The notes: a model not told the origin generated them from the letters alone. Positions 25,104 to 33,439 are shown, numbered from the stretch's first letter. The stretch: DNA of 64,000 bases from Nocardia sp. NBC_01503 (GCF_036327755.1 NZ_CP109596.1:6634001-6698000); one strand, 5' to 3'. Translations and numbers: made by a program.

Positions 25104-25940
25104 CTATTCGGTGGCGCCGTCCCGGAAGGCGTCGGCGTGCACGGTGGCCCACTGCGCGAAGGTGCGCGGTGGGCGGCCGGTGATCTCCTCGACGGTCGGG
25201 CGGACGATGGATTCGTCGATCGCGCCGTCGACGTAGAAGTCGAAGAAGGCGTCCACGTATTCGACGGGGGTGTCGCGCAGCATATCCGCGCGCGCCTGCT
25301 CGTCGGTGAGCCCGACGCAGACCAGTTCGCGGTCCAGAATCCGCGCCAGAATCGCCACCTGATCGGCCGGGCGCAGCGGTTCCGGGCCGGTGGGCCATAG
25401 GATTTCGCCGCGGTAGGCGTCGTTCAGCAGGGCATGGGAGGCCACCGCCGCCAGGTCGTAGGAGTCCAGCGATGCCGTGCGGACCTCGGGGAACGGTGCG
25501 CGCACCACGTCCCCCGCCGCGAGCTGGGGCAGCCAGCGCAGTGCGTTCGAATCGAAGGCGCACGGCCGCAGAATCGTCCATGCCGCACCGGATTCGGTGA
25601 CCTCCCGCTCGGAGGCCATCATGTACCGCGTCACGGCATTGCTCGTATCACCGGTGGCCGCGGAGACACCCGACAGCTGCACGATATGCTCGACACCGGC
25701 CTTCACCGCCGTCTGCGCCACACCCGGATACCCGGGCAGCAGGAATACCGCCCGCGCTCCGGCGAAGGCCGCCGAAAGTGTCTCCGGCGCGGTCAGATCC
25801 GCCGCGAAGCCCTCGACGCCCTCCGGCAGCTTCGCGCGCTTCGGATCACGCACCAGGGCCCGCACCGGCTCGTCACCTCCCGCGAGGGCCCGCACCAACT
25901 CCGCGCCCACATTGCCGGTCGCACCCGTCACCACGAACAT
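25104..25940 (-). CDS. NmrA-like NAD(P)H-binding protein
   Basis: A 278-residue atypical SDR. MFVVTGATGNVGAELVRALA is the nucleotide-binding motif and RALVRDPKRAKLPEGVEGF is the NADP-recognition region. A GARAVFLLPGYPG strand and VEHIVQLSGVSA follow. This is the QOR2/NmrA-like group, which act as NADPH-dependent quinone reductases or redox sensors. GAAGGGG precedes the ATG. It is separated by about 110 bp from the VOC-hydrolase unit on the same strand. Confidence 0.82.
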   Translation of the reverse strand: MFVVTGATGNVGAELVRALAGGDEPVRALVRDPKRAKLPEGVEGFAADLTAPETLSAAFAGARAVFLLPGYPGVAQTAVKAGVEHIVQLSGVSAATGDTSNAVTRYMMASEREVTESGAAWTILRPCAFDSNALRWLPQLAAGDVVRAPFPEVRTASLDSYDLAAVASHALLNDAYRGEILWPTGPEPLRPADQVAILARILDRELVCVGLTDEQARADMLRDTPVEYVDAFFDFYVDGAIDESIVRPTVEEITGRPPRTFAQWATVHADAFRDGATE

Positions 25941-26051
25941 GCTTGCACCCCTTCACCGGCGGCTCCCGAATGGATCGCCCATATTCAGGAATACACGAGA
26001 AGCGCACGACGGGAACAGCATCGGAGATGAACACTCACGTCTGTCCGACGG

Positions 26052-26411
26052 TCATTCCAGGTCGTAAGCGAGCGGGTGCAGCGGCTGATACAGCCCGACC
26101 TCTCCCGCACCCGGCACCAGAAAGGTGGTGATTCGCCCCCAGCGGGCCTCGCTGATATCCGAATTGAACTCCACGCCTTTGCCCGCGAGCTCGGCCATGG
26201 TGGCTTCGAGGTCGTCGCACATGAAATAGAGCGCGTGCAAACCGCTCTCCGGTGGTGCGGCCGGATGAAAGGCGACCTCCGCGGGCGGGGATTTGAAGAT
26301 CAGCCAATCGCCACCGGCGTCGACATTCGGTAGATCGAGCACATCGCGGAAGAAAGCCCGCGCTCGCTCGGCATCGGAGGCGTAGATGATGGTGTGCGCA
26401 CCATTGATCAT
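26052..26411 (-). CDS. VOC-family (glyoxalase-like) protein
   Basis: A 119-residue single VOC module: GAHTIIYASDAERARAFFRDVLDLP, SGLHALYFMCDDLEATMAEL and GRITTFLVPGAGEVGLYQP. Candidate metal ligands are the N-terminal His and the C-terminal acidic/Tyr positions, but they are not secure. The ATG overlaps the stop of the upstream alpha/beta hydrolase by 4 bp, so both are translated together and should work on a related substrate. Confidence 0.8.
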   Translation of the reverse strand: MINGAHTIIYASDAERARAFFRDVLDLPNVDAGGDWLIFKSPPAEVAFHPAAPPESGLHALYFMCDDLEATMAELAGKGVEFNSDISEARWGRITTFLVPGAGEVGLYQPLHPLAYDLE

Positions 26412-27259
26412 GTGCCGACGCTAACAGCGCGACCTGGCTGAATCGGAAAGGCGTCCCGGAGCAAGTTGGCGAAGGCCTCCGGTTCGTCGGTGAATCCGCT
26501 GTGGCCGCCCGGGAATCGGGTCACCTCGAGGCCAAGGCGTTCGGCGAGGACCGCCGCCGGACGGGCGGGGAGATGGTTGCCGGTTTCGCGGCCGACGGCC
26601 AGGACCAGGCGGTCGGCGACCTTCACGAGGGCCTCGATATCGGGGATGTGTGAAGTGAATTGGCGCAGTTCGTGTTCCATCATGATGGGGGAGTTGGCCA
26701 GCAGTCGCGCCATCATGGCCTGAGCGCGGGGCGGCAGGCTCGCGGGATCTGGCAGCGGCTTCATGGTGCCGCCGATGCCCCGGAGGAAACGCGCTCCGGC
26801 CGCCCCGAGTCCTTCGGTGCGGAAGAGGGTGTAGACCTCGTCGACGAACGCGGCCTGCGCGTCCGCGTCGGGAAGGATTGCGAAGCAGGGCGGTTCGTGT
26901 GCGACGAGCCGGTGTACCCGTTCGGGATGCCGGGCGAGCAGATCCAGGCCGACGATGGCACCGCTGCTACCGCCGAATACGTATGCGGGCTCATCGGTGA
27001 GGTGGGTGATCAGCCGGTGTACGTCAGCACTCTGCACCTCGACCCGCTGATCCAGCGGTGCGCCGTCGTCGATGGTGCTGTGTGAGTACCCGCGCGGGTC
27101 CAGGCAGGCCACCGTGAACCGCTCGGCGAGCAGATCCGCGATGGGATCCACGACGGCCGCGTCCCCACCGCCGCCCGGAATCAACAGCAGCAGTGGACCA
27201 TTCCCGCGCACCTCGTAGTAGATGTTCGCACCGGACACGCGCAAGGTATCGGATCTCAT
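26408..27259 (-). CDS. Alpha/beta hydrolase
   Basis: A 283-residue hydrolase. It has LLLIPGGGGDAAVVDPIADLL (oxyanion region), the nucleophile elbow VFGGSSGAIVGLDLL (Ser in G-x-S-x-G form G-S-S-G), the acid region ADRLVLAVGRETGNH, and FPGGHSGFTDEPEAF with the catalytic His. It may be an esterase or C-C hydrolase. GAGG lies six bases before the ATG at 27259. It heads a two-gene unit with the VOC protein and has a strong AT-rich palindrome just upstream. Confidence 0.85.
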   Translation of the reverse strand: MRSDTLRVSGANIYYEVRGNGPLLLLIPGGGGDAAVVDPIADLLAERFTVACLDPRGYSHSTIDDGAPLDQRVEVQSADVHRLITHLTDEPAYVFGGSSGAIVGLDLLARHPERVHRLVAHEPPCFAILPDADAQAAFVDEVYTLFRTEGLGAAGARFLRGIGGTMKPLPDPASLPPRAQAMMARLLANSPIMMEHELRQFTSHIPDIEALVKVADRLVLAVGRETGNHLPARPAAVLAERLGLEVTRFPGGHSGFTDEPEAFANLLRDAFPIQPGRAVSVGT

Positions 27260-27272
27260 CAGCACCCTCGTT

Positions 27273-27308
27273 CCTATGGATATTAGGGTAAAAACTAATA
27301 TACATAGG
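27273..27308. promoter_or_regulatory. AT-rich palindromic operator before the alpha/beta hydrolase
   Basis: CCTATGGATATTAG (27273-27286) and CTAATATACATAGG (27295-27308) pair at 13 of 14 positions around an 8-bp centre. It lies 14 bp before the hydrolase ATG and downstream of the glcG-like stop. No T tract follows, so an operator is more likely than a terminator. The regulator is not adjacent, unless it is the XRE protein at 27851. Confidence 0.6.
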
Positions 27309-27331
27309 ACGATGGTGTGGGCAAACCGGTT

Positions 27332-27733
27332 TTACAGCGCCGCCAGACAAGCCTGCGCGACCTGGACGTCCTGATCGGCGGTGCCGCCCGAGACGCCGAC
27401 CGCGCCGATCACGTGGCCCTCGGCGTCGGCGATCGGCAGGCCGCCACCGAAGGAGATGAGTCCGTCATTGCTCAACTCGATGCCGTAGATCGGCCCGTCG
27501 GGCCGGGACAGCGTGCCCAGCAGCGCACTCGGAATATGAAAGAGGATGGAGGTCTTGGCCTTGCGCTGCGCGAGGTCGATGGAGCCGAGCATGGCGTCCC
27601 GCATCCGCGCGAAATGCAGCAGATGCCCGGCCGCATCGACGATCGCGATATTCATCGGCGTCTCGATGGCGGTGGCCGCCTTGATTCCGGCGGCAGTGAT
27701 GCGGGCTGCGGTGTCGAGCGAAATATTCGTCAT
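27332..27733 (-). CDS. GlcG/HbpS-family heme-binding-like protein
   Basis: A 133-residue GlcG/HbpS fold protein: ISLDTAARITAAGIKAATAI, PMNIAIVDAAGHLLHFARMRDAMLGSIDLAQRKA and FGGGLPIADAEGHVIGAVGVSGGTADQDVQVA. Streptomyces HbpS binds heme and works with a sensor kinase, and other members are linked to glycolate or corrinoid metabolism. No secretion signal is seen here. An in-frame ATG at 27781 would lengthen it by 16 residues; neither start has a good SD. It diverges from the XRE regulator. Confidence 0.8.
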   Translation of the reverse strand: MTNISLDTAARITAAGIKAATAIETPMNIAIVDAAGHLLHFARMRDAMLGSIDLAQRKAKTSILFHIPSALLGTLSRPDGPIYGIELSNDGLISFGGGLPIADAEGHVIGAVGVSGGTADQDVQVAQACLAAL

Positions 27734-27789
27734 GCCAATGAGATTCGCGGCGTTCACGATCCTCAACCAGGGTGGTGTCATGCCCGGGG

Positions 27790-27826
27790 GCGGTGTGCCT
27801 GGGGATCGCACCCCCAGGCACACCGC
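27790..27826. promoter_or_regulatory. Perfect 15-bp inverted repeat between glcG-like and XRE genes
   Basis: GCGGTGTGCCTGGGG (27790-27804) and CCCCAGGCACACCGC (27812-27826) are perfect inverted repeats with a 7-bp centre. It lies 24 bp before the XRE start in a divergent region. It could be the regulator's operator or form a very stable RNA hairpin. Confidence 0.7.
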
Positions 27827-27850
27827 GTCACCGAATGCGAGACTGGACCG

Positions 27851-28717
27851 GTGAGTGAGCTGGGCGAATTCCTGAAGGCGAAGCGAGCTGCCGTATCCCC
27901 GGAGGATGTCGGCCTGCCCCCCATCGGCAATCCGCGCCGGGTCAAGGGCCTGCGCCGTGAGGAGGTGGCGATGCTGGCCGCGGTCAGCGTGGACCACTAC
28001 ACGCGACTGGAGCAGGGCCGCGTCGCGGCGGCCTCGGAGAATCTGCTGGCGGGAATCGCGCGGGCGCTACGCCTCACCGCCGCGGAGCATGAGTATCTGC
28101 GCATGTTGGTGCAGGTGCGGCCCGACCGATCCGGTCCGCTCGTGCCGGAAGTGAGTCCGGCTGTCCGCGATCTATTGGATACGCTGCCGACACCGGCCTT
28201 CGTACTCGGCCCGCGTACCGACATCCTCGCTTGGAATGCCGCTGCCGCAGCGCTTTTCGTCGACTTCGGCGAGATTCCGGCGCAGCAGCGCGCACTGGTC
28301 CGACTGGTTTTCCTGGAGCCGCGTATGCGCGCGGTGTTCAAGGATTGGGAGGCGGTCGCAGCCGAAGCGGTGGACCGGCTGCGGATGGCCGCCGCGCGCA
28401 CGCCGGGCGACTCGCGGCTCATGCAGCTGGTCGGTGAGCTCTCGGTGCGGGATGCGGACTTCCGGCGCTGGTGGGCGGGGCACGGCGTGCGCGCCCTCGC
28501 GGGTGGGCGCAAGCGCGTGCATCATCCGGTGGTCGGCGATATGGAGTTGGATTGGCAAGTGCTACAGGTGCTTTCCGCTCCGGAGCAGTCCCTGGTCACC
28601 TACACCGCACCGATCGGCTCACCGAGCCATGAGGCGCTGCGCATCCTGGCCTCATGGGCGGCGCAATCCCCGGACACGCGCACCGAGGAAGCTCGCGCGC
28701 TCGAATCGGATCGATGA
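27851..28717 (+). CDS. XRE/MmyB-type HTH regulator
   Basis: A 288-residue regulator. The N-terminal Cro/C1-type HTH is GLRREEVAMLAAVSVDHYTRLEQGR. The C-terminal MmyB-like PAS-fold ligand domain is LPTPAFVLGPRTDILAWNAAAAAL, with WWAGHGVRALAGGRKRVHHPVVGDMELDWQVL. In related proteins this pocket binds fatty acids, and the divergent neighbour is usually an oxidoreductase or similar gene. The GTG at 27851 gives the conserved SELGEFLKAKRAAVSPEDVG start. Likely target: the divergent GlcG-like gene. Confidence 0.88.
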   Translation: MSELGEFLKAKRAAVSPEDVGLPPIGNPRRVKGLRREEVAMLAAVSVDHYTRLEQGRVAAASENLLAGIARALRLTAAEHEYLRMLVQVRPDRSGPLVPEVSPAVRDLLDTLPTPAFVLGPRTDILAWNAAAAALFVDFGEIPAQQRALVRLVFLEPRMRAVFKDWEAVAAEAVDRLRMAAARTPGDSRLMQLVGELSVRDADFRRWWAGHGVRALAGGRKRVHHPVVGDMELDWQVLQVLSAPEQSLVTYTAPIGSPSHEALRILASWAAQSPDTRTEEARALESDR

Positions 28718-28750
28718 AGTGCCGGTCCTTCAGCAGGTCTTCGCTCGCGG

Positions 28751-29071
28751 TCAAAAGGGCTTGGTGCGCCAGCGGGCGTAGGTGTTCTCGGGGGAGACCG
28801 TGATGACATCGGCCACCTGCACCAGGGGGTCGGGGATCTCACCGTCGAAATGTTCGAGGCTGGGCGTTATGACCGCGTCGGCCTCATTCCGGGATATCGC
28901 GTCACGGACCTCCTGCATGAGTTCGCCCATCTCCGGCCCGTATACCAGTGTTCGACACAGGTCGTAGCCCAAACGCCTTGCGAGCTGGCGCATTTGGGCT
29001 TGATCCCACCGCTGGTGCGTTCCGGACACGTCATGGCGAAGGAAACCGATCGCCGCTGGCTCGTGCCGCAT
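28751..29071 (-). CDS. Small stand-alone resolvase-fold protein
   Basis: A 106-residue protein that resembles the N-terminal domain of serine recombinases, with no DNA-binding domain. It has AIGFLRHDVSGTHQRWDQAQMRQLARRLGYDL, then VRDAISRNEADAVITPSLEHFDG and a C-terminal VADVITVSPENTYARW that I associate with a group of conserved actinobacterial proteins. The usual Y-x-R-x-S catalytic start is not preserved, so recombinase activity is doubtful. GGGAGG precedes the ATG by about ten bases. It is convergent with the XRE gene. Confidence 0.6.
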   Translation of the reverse strand: MRHEPAAIGFLRHDVSGTHQRWDQAQMRQLARRLGYDLCRTLVYGPEMGELMQEVRDAISRNEADAVITPSLEHFDGEIPDPLVQVADVITVSPENTYARWRTKPF

Positions 29072-29173
29072 TTGCCCGTCCTCCCATTCGTCCGGCTCGG
29101 GATGATCTCAACGGTATGGCACGCGCGCGGACTGCGCATCCGAAGTTATTGAAGTGCCACATGATTGCCCAGG

Positions 29174-30025
29174 TCAGGGATGCCCTGCGCGTGGCGCCGG
29201 GGCTTGCACGGTGAGGACTCGGCCCGTTCGGTTCGCCGGTGTCATACCCTCCGCGCCTTTCCATTCCGCGGCGACGATGTACAGCGTGTCGCCGCCGAGC
29301 ATGCAGGCGAACGGTGAACGATCCAGTTCAACCTGCGCGAGCACCCGGCCGCCCTCCTCGATACGCAGGCAACGGTCCATGGCGGCGGCCCAGACCGCAC
29401 CCTCGGCATCGAGGCAGATGCCATCCGGATAGCCGTCCACCTCGGCCCAGACCCTGCGATTGCTCAGGGTGGTGTCGGCGGCGATATCGAAGGCGGTCAA
29501 CCGTTTCGCGTGCGATTCGGAGACGATGAGGGTCGAACCGTCGGGGGTGATGACCATACCGTTGGGGAAATGCAGATCATCCGCCAGCTGCGTGACGCTG
29601 CCGTCGGGCGTAACCACCGCCAGCACACCGGGTTTCGGGTCCTCGCCGGCCATCATGTCGTAGCCGATGGAGTTGATGTACGCGTTCCCGCGCGCATCGA
29701 CCACGATCTCATTCCACGGATAGCTGGAGATATCCGCGAGCTCGGCATGCGTGACCAGGGTTCCGTCATATTCGCGGCGCAGCAGTGTGCGGCCGTCCGC
29801 ATTCGACAGGATCAGCAGCCGCCCATCCGGCAGCCAATCGAAGCAGAACGGAATTCCGGACATCTCCAACTCGACAGTCTTCTTGCCCTCGGCGTCGACC
29901 GACATCACCTCCCCGCCCAGCCAATCCGACAACCACAGTCGATCGTCATGCCAGCGCGGCGATTCCCCGAGCGCCAGCCCCTCCAACAGCACGGTGGGCA
30001 CCAGGAACGCAGGACTTCCGGTCAT
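29174..30025 (-). CDS. SMP-30/gluconolactonase family protein
   Basis: A 283-residue six-bladed beta-propeller lactonase. It opens LEGLALGESPRWHDDRLWLSDWLGGEV (metal-binding Glu in G-E-S-P-R-W). FPNGMVITPDGSTLIVSESHAKRL holds the conserved Asn, and DGYPDGICLDAEGAVWAA the conserved Asp; these three ligate the divalent ion. It should hydrolyse a sugar or other lactone. GGAGGTGAAGG directly precedes the ATG. It stands alone. Confidence 0.9.
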   Translation of the reverse strand: MTGSPAFLVPTVLLEGLALGESPRWHDDRLWLSDWLGGEVMSVDAEGKKTVELEMSGIPFCFDWLPDGRLLILSNADGRTLLRREYDGTLVTHAELADISSYPWNEIVVDARGNAYINSIGYDMMAGEDPKPGVLAVVTPDGSVTQLADDLHFPNGMVITPDGSTLIVSESHAKRLTAFDIAADTTLSNRRVWAEVDGYPDGICLDAEGAVWAAAMDRCLRIEEGGRVLAQVELDRSPFACMLGGDTLYIVAAEWKGAEGMTPANRTGRVLTVQAPAPRAGHP

Positions 30026-30140
30026 CCTTCACCTCCGAATAGAGTGATCCACTACTGCTGACGGCCCAGGCCCGGAAAACTCATCGCTCCATAGTGGGGT
30101 CGCAAACGGGGACCCCTGCGGAGGAGATCGAAAGACGTTG

Positions 30141-30257
30141 CGGCAGGCCGCAATCGGCTGCGACGCGACCAAACCCACCCACTACTGCGCCCCGGAGAAA
30201 TGGCGGGTCCTGCTCGATCCACCCGGCCACCCGTTCTGCCTCACGGCCGCCGGATGA
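30141..30257 (+). pseudogene. C-terminal remnant of a VOC/glyoxalase protein
   Basis: This 39-codon stretch reads RQAAIGCDATKPTHYCAPEK, then WRVLLDPPGHPFCLTAAG and a stop. The WRVLLDPxGHPFCLT end is the signature C-terminus of a large actinobacterial VOC subgroup. There is no start codon or SD, and the preceding bases continue the similarity weakly in another frame (EEIERR), suggesting a frameshift as well as truncation. It fills most of the 308-bp gap between the SMP-30 and RidA genes. Confidence 0.6.
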
Positions 30258-30333
30258 ATTCGGTGGTCTCATAGGCCAGGGGAAAATTCACAGGCGCCGA
30301 AGTGGAGGGGCGCGGCCGAAAAGCAGCTCTCCG

Positions 30334-30735
30334 CTAGTCGACGGCGGTGCCCTCGAGTTCGACCAGCTGGCCGGGGATTGCCAGGCGGGATACTCCGAGC
30401 ATGGTGGTTGTCGGGGCTACCGCCGCGGCGCCCAGTCGGGCGGCGAGTACGCCATAGTGCTGGAACAGGAGATCGACGTCGGTGGTGTAGACGTTGAGGC
30501 GGATCAGGTTCGCCAGGGACATGTCGGCGGATTTCAGGACATCCTCGAGGTTGTCGAGGGTCAGTGCGAGTTGGGCTGCCATATCTCCGAGGTGCTGGGG
30601 GCGGCCGTCCGGGCTCATTGCGGTTTGGCCGGAGCAGTAGAGGGTTCGGGTGTGACCGGTGACGATCTCGGCCTGGTTGAATCCCAGTTCCTTCGACCAG
30701 GTCACCGGGTTGACTGCGGTTCGCTCGGCTACCAC
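30334..30735 (-). CDS. RidA (YjgF/UK114) family protein
   Basis: A 133-residue RidA-family protein: SKELGFNQAEIVTGHTRTLYCSGQTAMSPDGRP, MAAQLALTLDNLEDVLKSADMSLANLIRLNVYTTD and a C-terminal LVELEGTAVD. The canonical deaminase Arg (usually IPARS or CVE-like ends) is not in the usual place, so it belongs to a divergent RidA branch rather than the archetypal imine deaminase. The GTG start has GGAG close upstream. It diverges from the WYL regulator with an operator-like palindrome in between. Confidence 0.8.
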   Translation of the reverse strand: MVAERTAVNPVTWSKELGFNQAEIVTGHTRTLYCSGQTAMSPDGRPQHLGDMAAQLALTLDNLEDVLKSADMSLANLIRLNVYTTDVDLLFQHYGVLAARLGAAAVAPTTTMLGVSRLAIPGQLVELEGTAVD

Positions 30736-30803
30736 ATCGGCTCCATTCGATTCTTCGACTCACACCGGTTGTGACGTCGTAGTGGTCAGCCTCCCAAGGA
30801 AAT

Positions 30804-30820
30804 ACGACATCCTGTGTCGT
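30804..30820. promoter_or_regulatory. Candidate WYL/YafY operator
   Basis: ACGACA (30804-30809) and TGTCGT (30815-30820) are perfect inverted repeats with a 5-bp centre, in the divergent ridA-like/WYL intergenic region, eight bases before the -10 box at 30829. Confidence 0.55.
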
Positions 30821-30828
30821 GTATTCGC

Positions 30829-30834
30829 TAGAGT
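30829..30834 (+). promoter_or_regulatory. -10 box, leaderless start of the WYL regulator gene
   Basis: TAGAGT ends six bases before the ATG at 30841. Confidence 0.45.
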
Positions 30835-30840
30835 TCTTTC

Positions 30841-31860
30841 ATGCGTGCCGACCGGTTGGTGTCGCTGGTGTTGCTGCTACGCCAGCGCGGTCGACTGACC
30901 GCAACCGAGCTCGCCGACGAGCTGGAGGTGTCCACCCGCACCGTGCTGCGCGATATCGAGGCACTCTCCTCGGCCGGTGTCCCGGTCTTCGCCGAACGTG
31001 GGCGGCACGGCGGGTTCGCATTGCTTCCCGGGTTCCGGACCGAACTCACCGGACTCAATCACGATGAGGCACTCGCCCTGCTGATCGCCGGATCACGCCG
31101 TGGCGCACAGGCATTCGGGCTCGGCTCCGCCCTCGCCTCGGCAATGCTCAAAGTCGTCGACGCGCTACCGGAAAGCTACCGCGCTACCGCGGCCGACGTG
31201 GCCGAGCGACTACTCATCGACCCCGAGGCAGACTTGCTGTCGCGTCGACTGTCCGCCGACGAGGTACCCGCCACCATCCTGACCGAGATCCGCAGCGCCG
31301 TCCTCGCCGGACACAAACTCCGTATCCACTACGCGGCCCTCGACCAGGCTCCCGCGTGGCGCACGGTCGACCCGATCGGACTCGTCATCGTTCGCGACCA
31401 GGGCTACCTACTCGCGACGAAATCCGGCGCGGACCGGACCTACCGCCTGTCCCGAGTATCGGCAGCGGCGGAACTCTCCGAACCGGCGGAGCGACCGGAC
31501 CGAGTCGACCTGGACCGCGCCTGGCAAGACCGCAGCACGCGATTTCGTACCGGCGGCAATCACATTGCGGTGCTGGCGCGGGTGAACCCGGCTCGGCGAG
31601 ACGAATTGGCAGCCACCGCGCTGGCCGTTCATCACGAGGAAATCGACGAAAACGGCTGGCTGCGTATGGATGTCACCTTCCAGGACGCACGCCATGCCGA
31701 ATGGGCGCTCTGGCAATTCGCCGCCGACGCGGAGGCCCTTGCCCCGCACTCCCTGCGCACCGCCCTACACAACCGCGCCACCGCGGTCGCGACCCGGTAT
31801 GGCGAATCACCCCGAACCGCCGCCGACCCCTGTCCTGACCCGCCGATCAGGACAGGATGA
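30841..31860 (+). CDS. YafY-type HTH/WYL-domain regulator
   Basis: A 339-residue regulator. The DeoR-like HTH is RGRLTATELADELEVSTRTVLRDIEAL with the wing AERGRHGGFALLPGF. The WYL domain (about residues 145-225) has HYAALDQAPAWRTVDPIGLVI and LLATKSGADRTYRLSRV, and a WCX-type C-terminal region follows. WYL domains bind ligands or nucleic acid ends. The likely target is the divergent ridA-like gene through the palindrome at 30804-30820. The 3' end overlaps the convergent GMC oxidoreductase by 14 bp. Confidence 0.9.
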   Translation: MRADRLVSLVLLLRQRGRLTATELADELEVSTRTVLRDIEALSSAGVPVFAERGRHGGFALLPGFRTELTGLNHDEALALLIAGSRRGAQAFGLGSALASAMLKVVDALPESYRATAADVAERLLIDPEADLLSRRLSADEVPATILTEIRSAVLAGHKLRIHYAALDQAPAWRTVDPIGLVIVRDQGYLLATKSGADRTYRLSRVSAAAELSEPAERPDRVDLDRAWQDRSTRFRTGGNHIAVLARVNPARRDELAATALAVHHEEIDENGWLRMDVTFQDARHAEWALWQFAADAEALAPHSLRTALHNRATAVATRYGESPRTAADPCPDPPIRTG

Positions 31861-33439
31861 TCGAGGCCGCGTGTTCGCCGATCATCATGGTGGAGGCGTT
31901 GGTGTTGCCGCCGACGATGCTCGGCATGATCGATGCGTCCGCGACTCGCAGGCCCTCGACTCCACGTACCCGCAGGGTCGGGTCGACGACCGCGCGTTCG
32001 TCCACGCCCATCCGGCAGGTGCCGACAGGGTGGTAGACCGTGGTTGCCCGGTTGGGGACCTCCGCGGCCAGGTCCGCGCGGGTGGGGTACTGCGGTCCGG
32101 GGGCGATCTCGGCGTCCACCAAACCGCGGATCGAATTGGCGGACATGATCTCTCGGGTCAGTTCCATACCGTGGACCAGGGTGTCCAGGTCTCGTTGTTC
32201 GGCGAGATAGTTGGGGTCGATGGCGGGTGCGGCGGTGGGGTCTGTCGAGGTCAGGCGCAGGGTGCCCCGGCTCTGCGGGTAGATCATCGTCGCCATGATG
32301 GTGAGGGACTGGCGGGGGTCGGGGGTGTGGCGGATCGGGGCGTCTTGATTCGGGCCGGGGTAGCCCCAGGGGAGTACGTGTAGCTGCAGGTCGGGCACAT
32401 TCGTCGCGTACGGGGTGCGCAGGAAGGCGACCACCTCGAAGACGCTGCGGGCCAGCCAGGTGCTGTTGTCGCGCATCGACTCGCGCAGCAAGGCTCGGGC
32501 GAAATAGCCTGGCGAGGAACGGTTCACGGCGGTCGGCATGGCGAAGGTCAGCGGCACGAACATGTGGTCGTGCAGGTTGTCGCCCACCGGGAGGTCGGCG
32601 ACCACGTCGATGTCGAAGGCACGCAGGTGGTCGGCCGGGCCGATACCCGAGAGCATGAGCAGATGCGGGGAGCCGAATGCGCCCGCGCTGACGATCACTT
32701 CGCGATCCGCGCGCAGGACTTCGGTTCCGTGTTCGGTCCGGTACTCCACGCCGGTGGCCCGGCCGTTCTCGATCAGAATTCGCAGTACGTGCGTATTCGG
32801 CAGCACCGTAAGGTTTTTCGGGCGATCGTCGAGGTATCCGACCGCGGTGCTGTAGCGCAATCCATTGCTGTTGCTCTGCTGGAAGAGCGAGACGCCTTCC
32901 TGCTCGGCACCGTTGTAGTCGGGATTGCGGGCGACGCCGGTGGTTTCGGTGAATGCCCGCATGAACGATTCGCATGCGGGCCGCAGCTCGCGCGCGCGGA
33001 TCACCTTGATCGGGCCGGAGCCGCCACGGAACTCGTTCGCACCGTCCTCGAACGATTCGAACTTCTTGAAGCTGGGCAGCACATCCGAGTACGACCAGCC
33101 GGTATTGCCTGCCGCGGCCCAATCATCGAAGTTCTGCCGATTACCGCGCACGAACACCATGCCGTTGACCGAGCTGGATCCGCCGACCACTTTGCCGTGC
33201 GTCTGCGGGATGGTGCGGCCCAGCGCATGCTTCTGCTCGACGGTGTAATGCCCCCAGTCGATGATCTTCTTCAACTGCGGCACGCTGTGCAGCGGACCGA
33301 TCATGCCGGGCTTGCGCACCAACCGGGTGTTGTCCCGCCGCCCCGCCTCGATCAACGTGACTTCGGCGCCGCTGTCGGCCAGCCTGCGGGCGATGATGGC
33401 CCCGGCGCTCCCGGATCCGATGATGATGTAGTCCGCCAC
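31847..33439 (-). CDS. GMC-family FAD oxidoreductase (choline dehydrogenase-like)
   Basis: A 530-residue GMC flavoprotein. The N-terminal FAD motif is DYIIIGSGSAGAIIARRLAD with IEAG. The GMC signature follows at HGKVVGGSSSVNGMVFVRG. The C-terminal active site has VYHPVGTCRMG and RVADASIMPSIVGGNTNASTMMIGE, with the catalytic His and Asn. It should oxidise an alcohol to an aldehyde. The GTG at 33439 fits both the family start and a GAAGGG nine bases upstream. It is divergent from the membrane protein-TetR unit. Confidence 0.9.
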   Translation of the reverse strand: MADYIIIGSGSAGAIIARRLADSGAEVTLIEAGRRDNTRLVRKPGMIGPLHSVPQLKKIIDWGHYTVEQKHALGRTIPQTHGKVVGGSSSVNGMVFVRGNRQNFDDWAAAGNTGWSYSDVLPSFKKFESFEDGANEFRGGSGPIKVIRARELRPACESFMRAFTETTGVARNPDYNGAEQEGVSLFQQSNSNGLRYSTAVGYLDDRPKNLTVLPNTHVLRILIENGRATGVEYRTEHGTEVLRADREVIVSAGAFGSPHLLMLSGIGPADHLRAFDIDVVADLPVGDNLHDHMFVPLTFAMPTAVNRSSPGYFARALLRESMRDNSTWLARSVFEVVAFLRTPYATNVPDLQLHVLPWGYPGPNQDAPIRHTPDPRQSLTIMATMIYPQSRGTLRLTSTDPTAAPAIDPNYLAEQRDLDTLVHGMELTREIMSANSIRGLVDAEIAPGPQYPTRADLAAEVPNRATTVYHPVGTCRMGVDERAVVDPTLRVRGVEGLRVADASIMPSIVGGNTNASTMMIGEHAASIILS

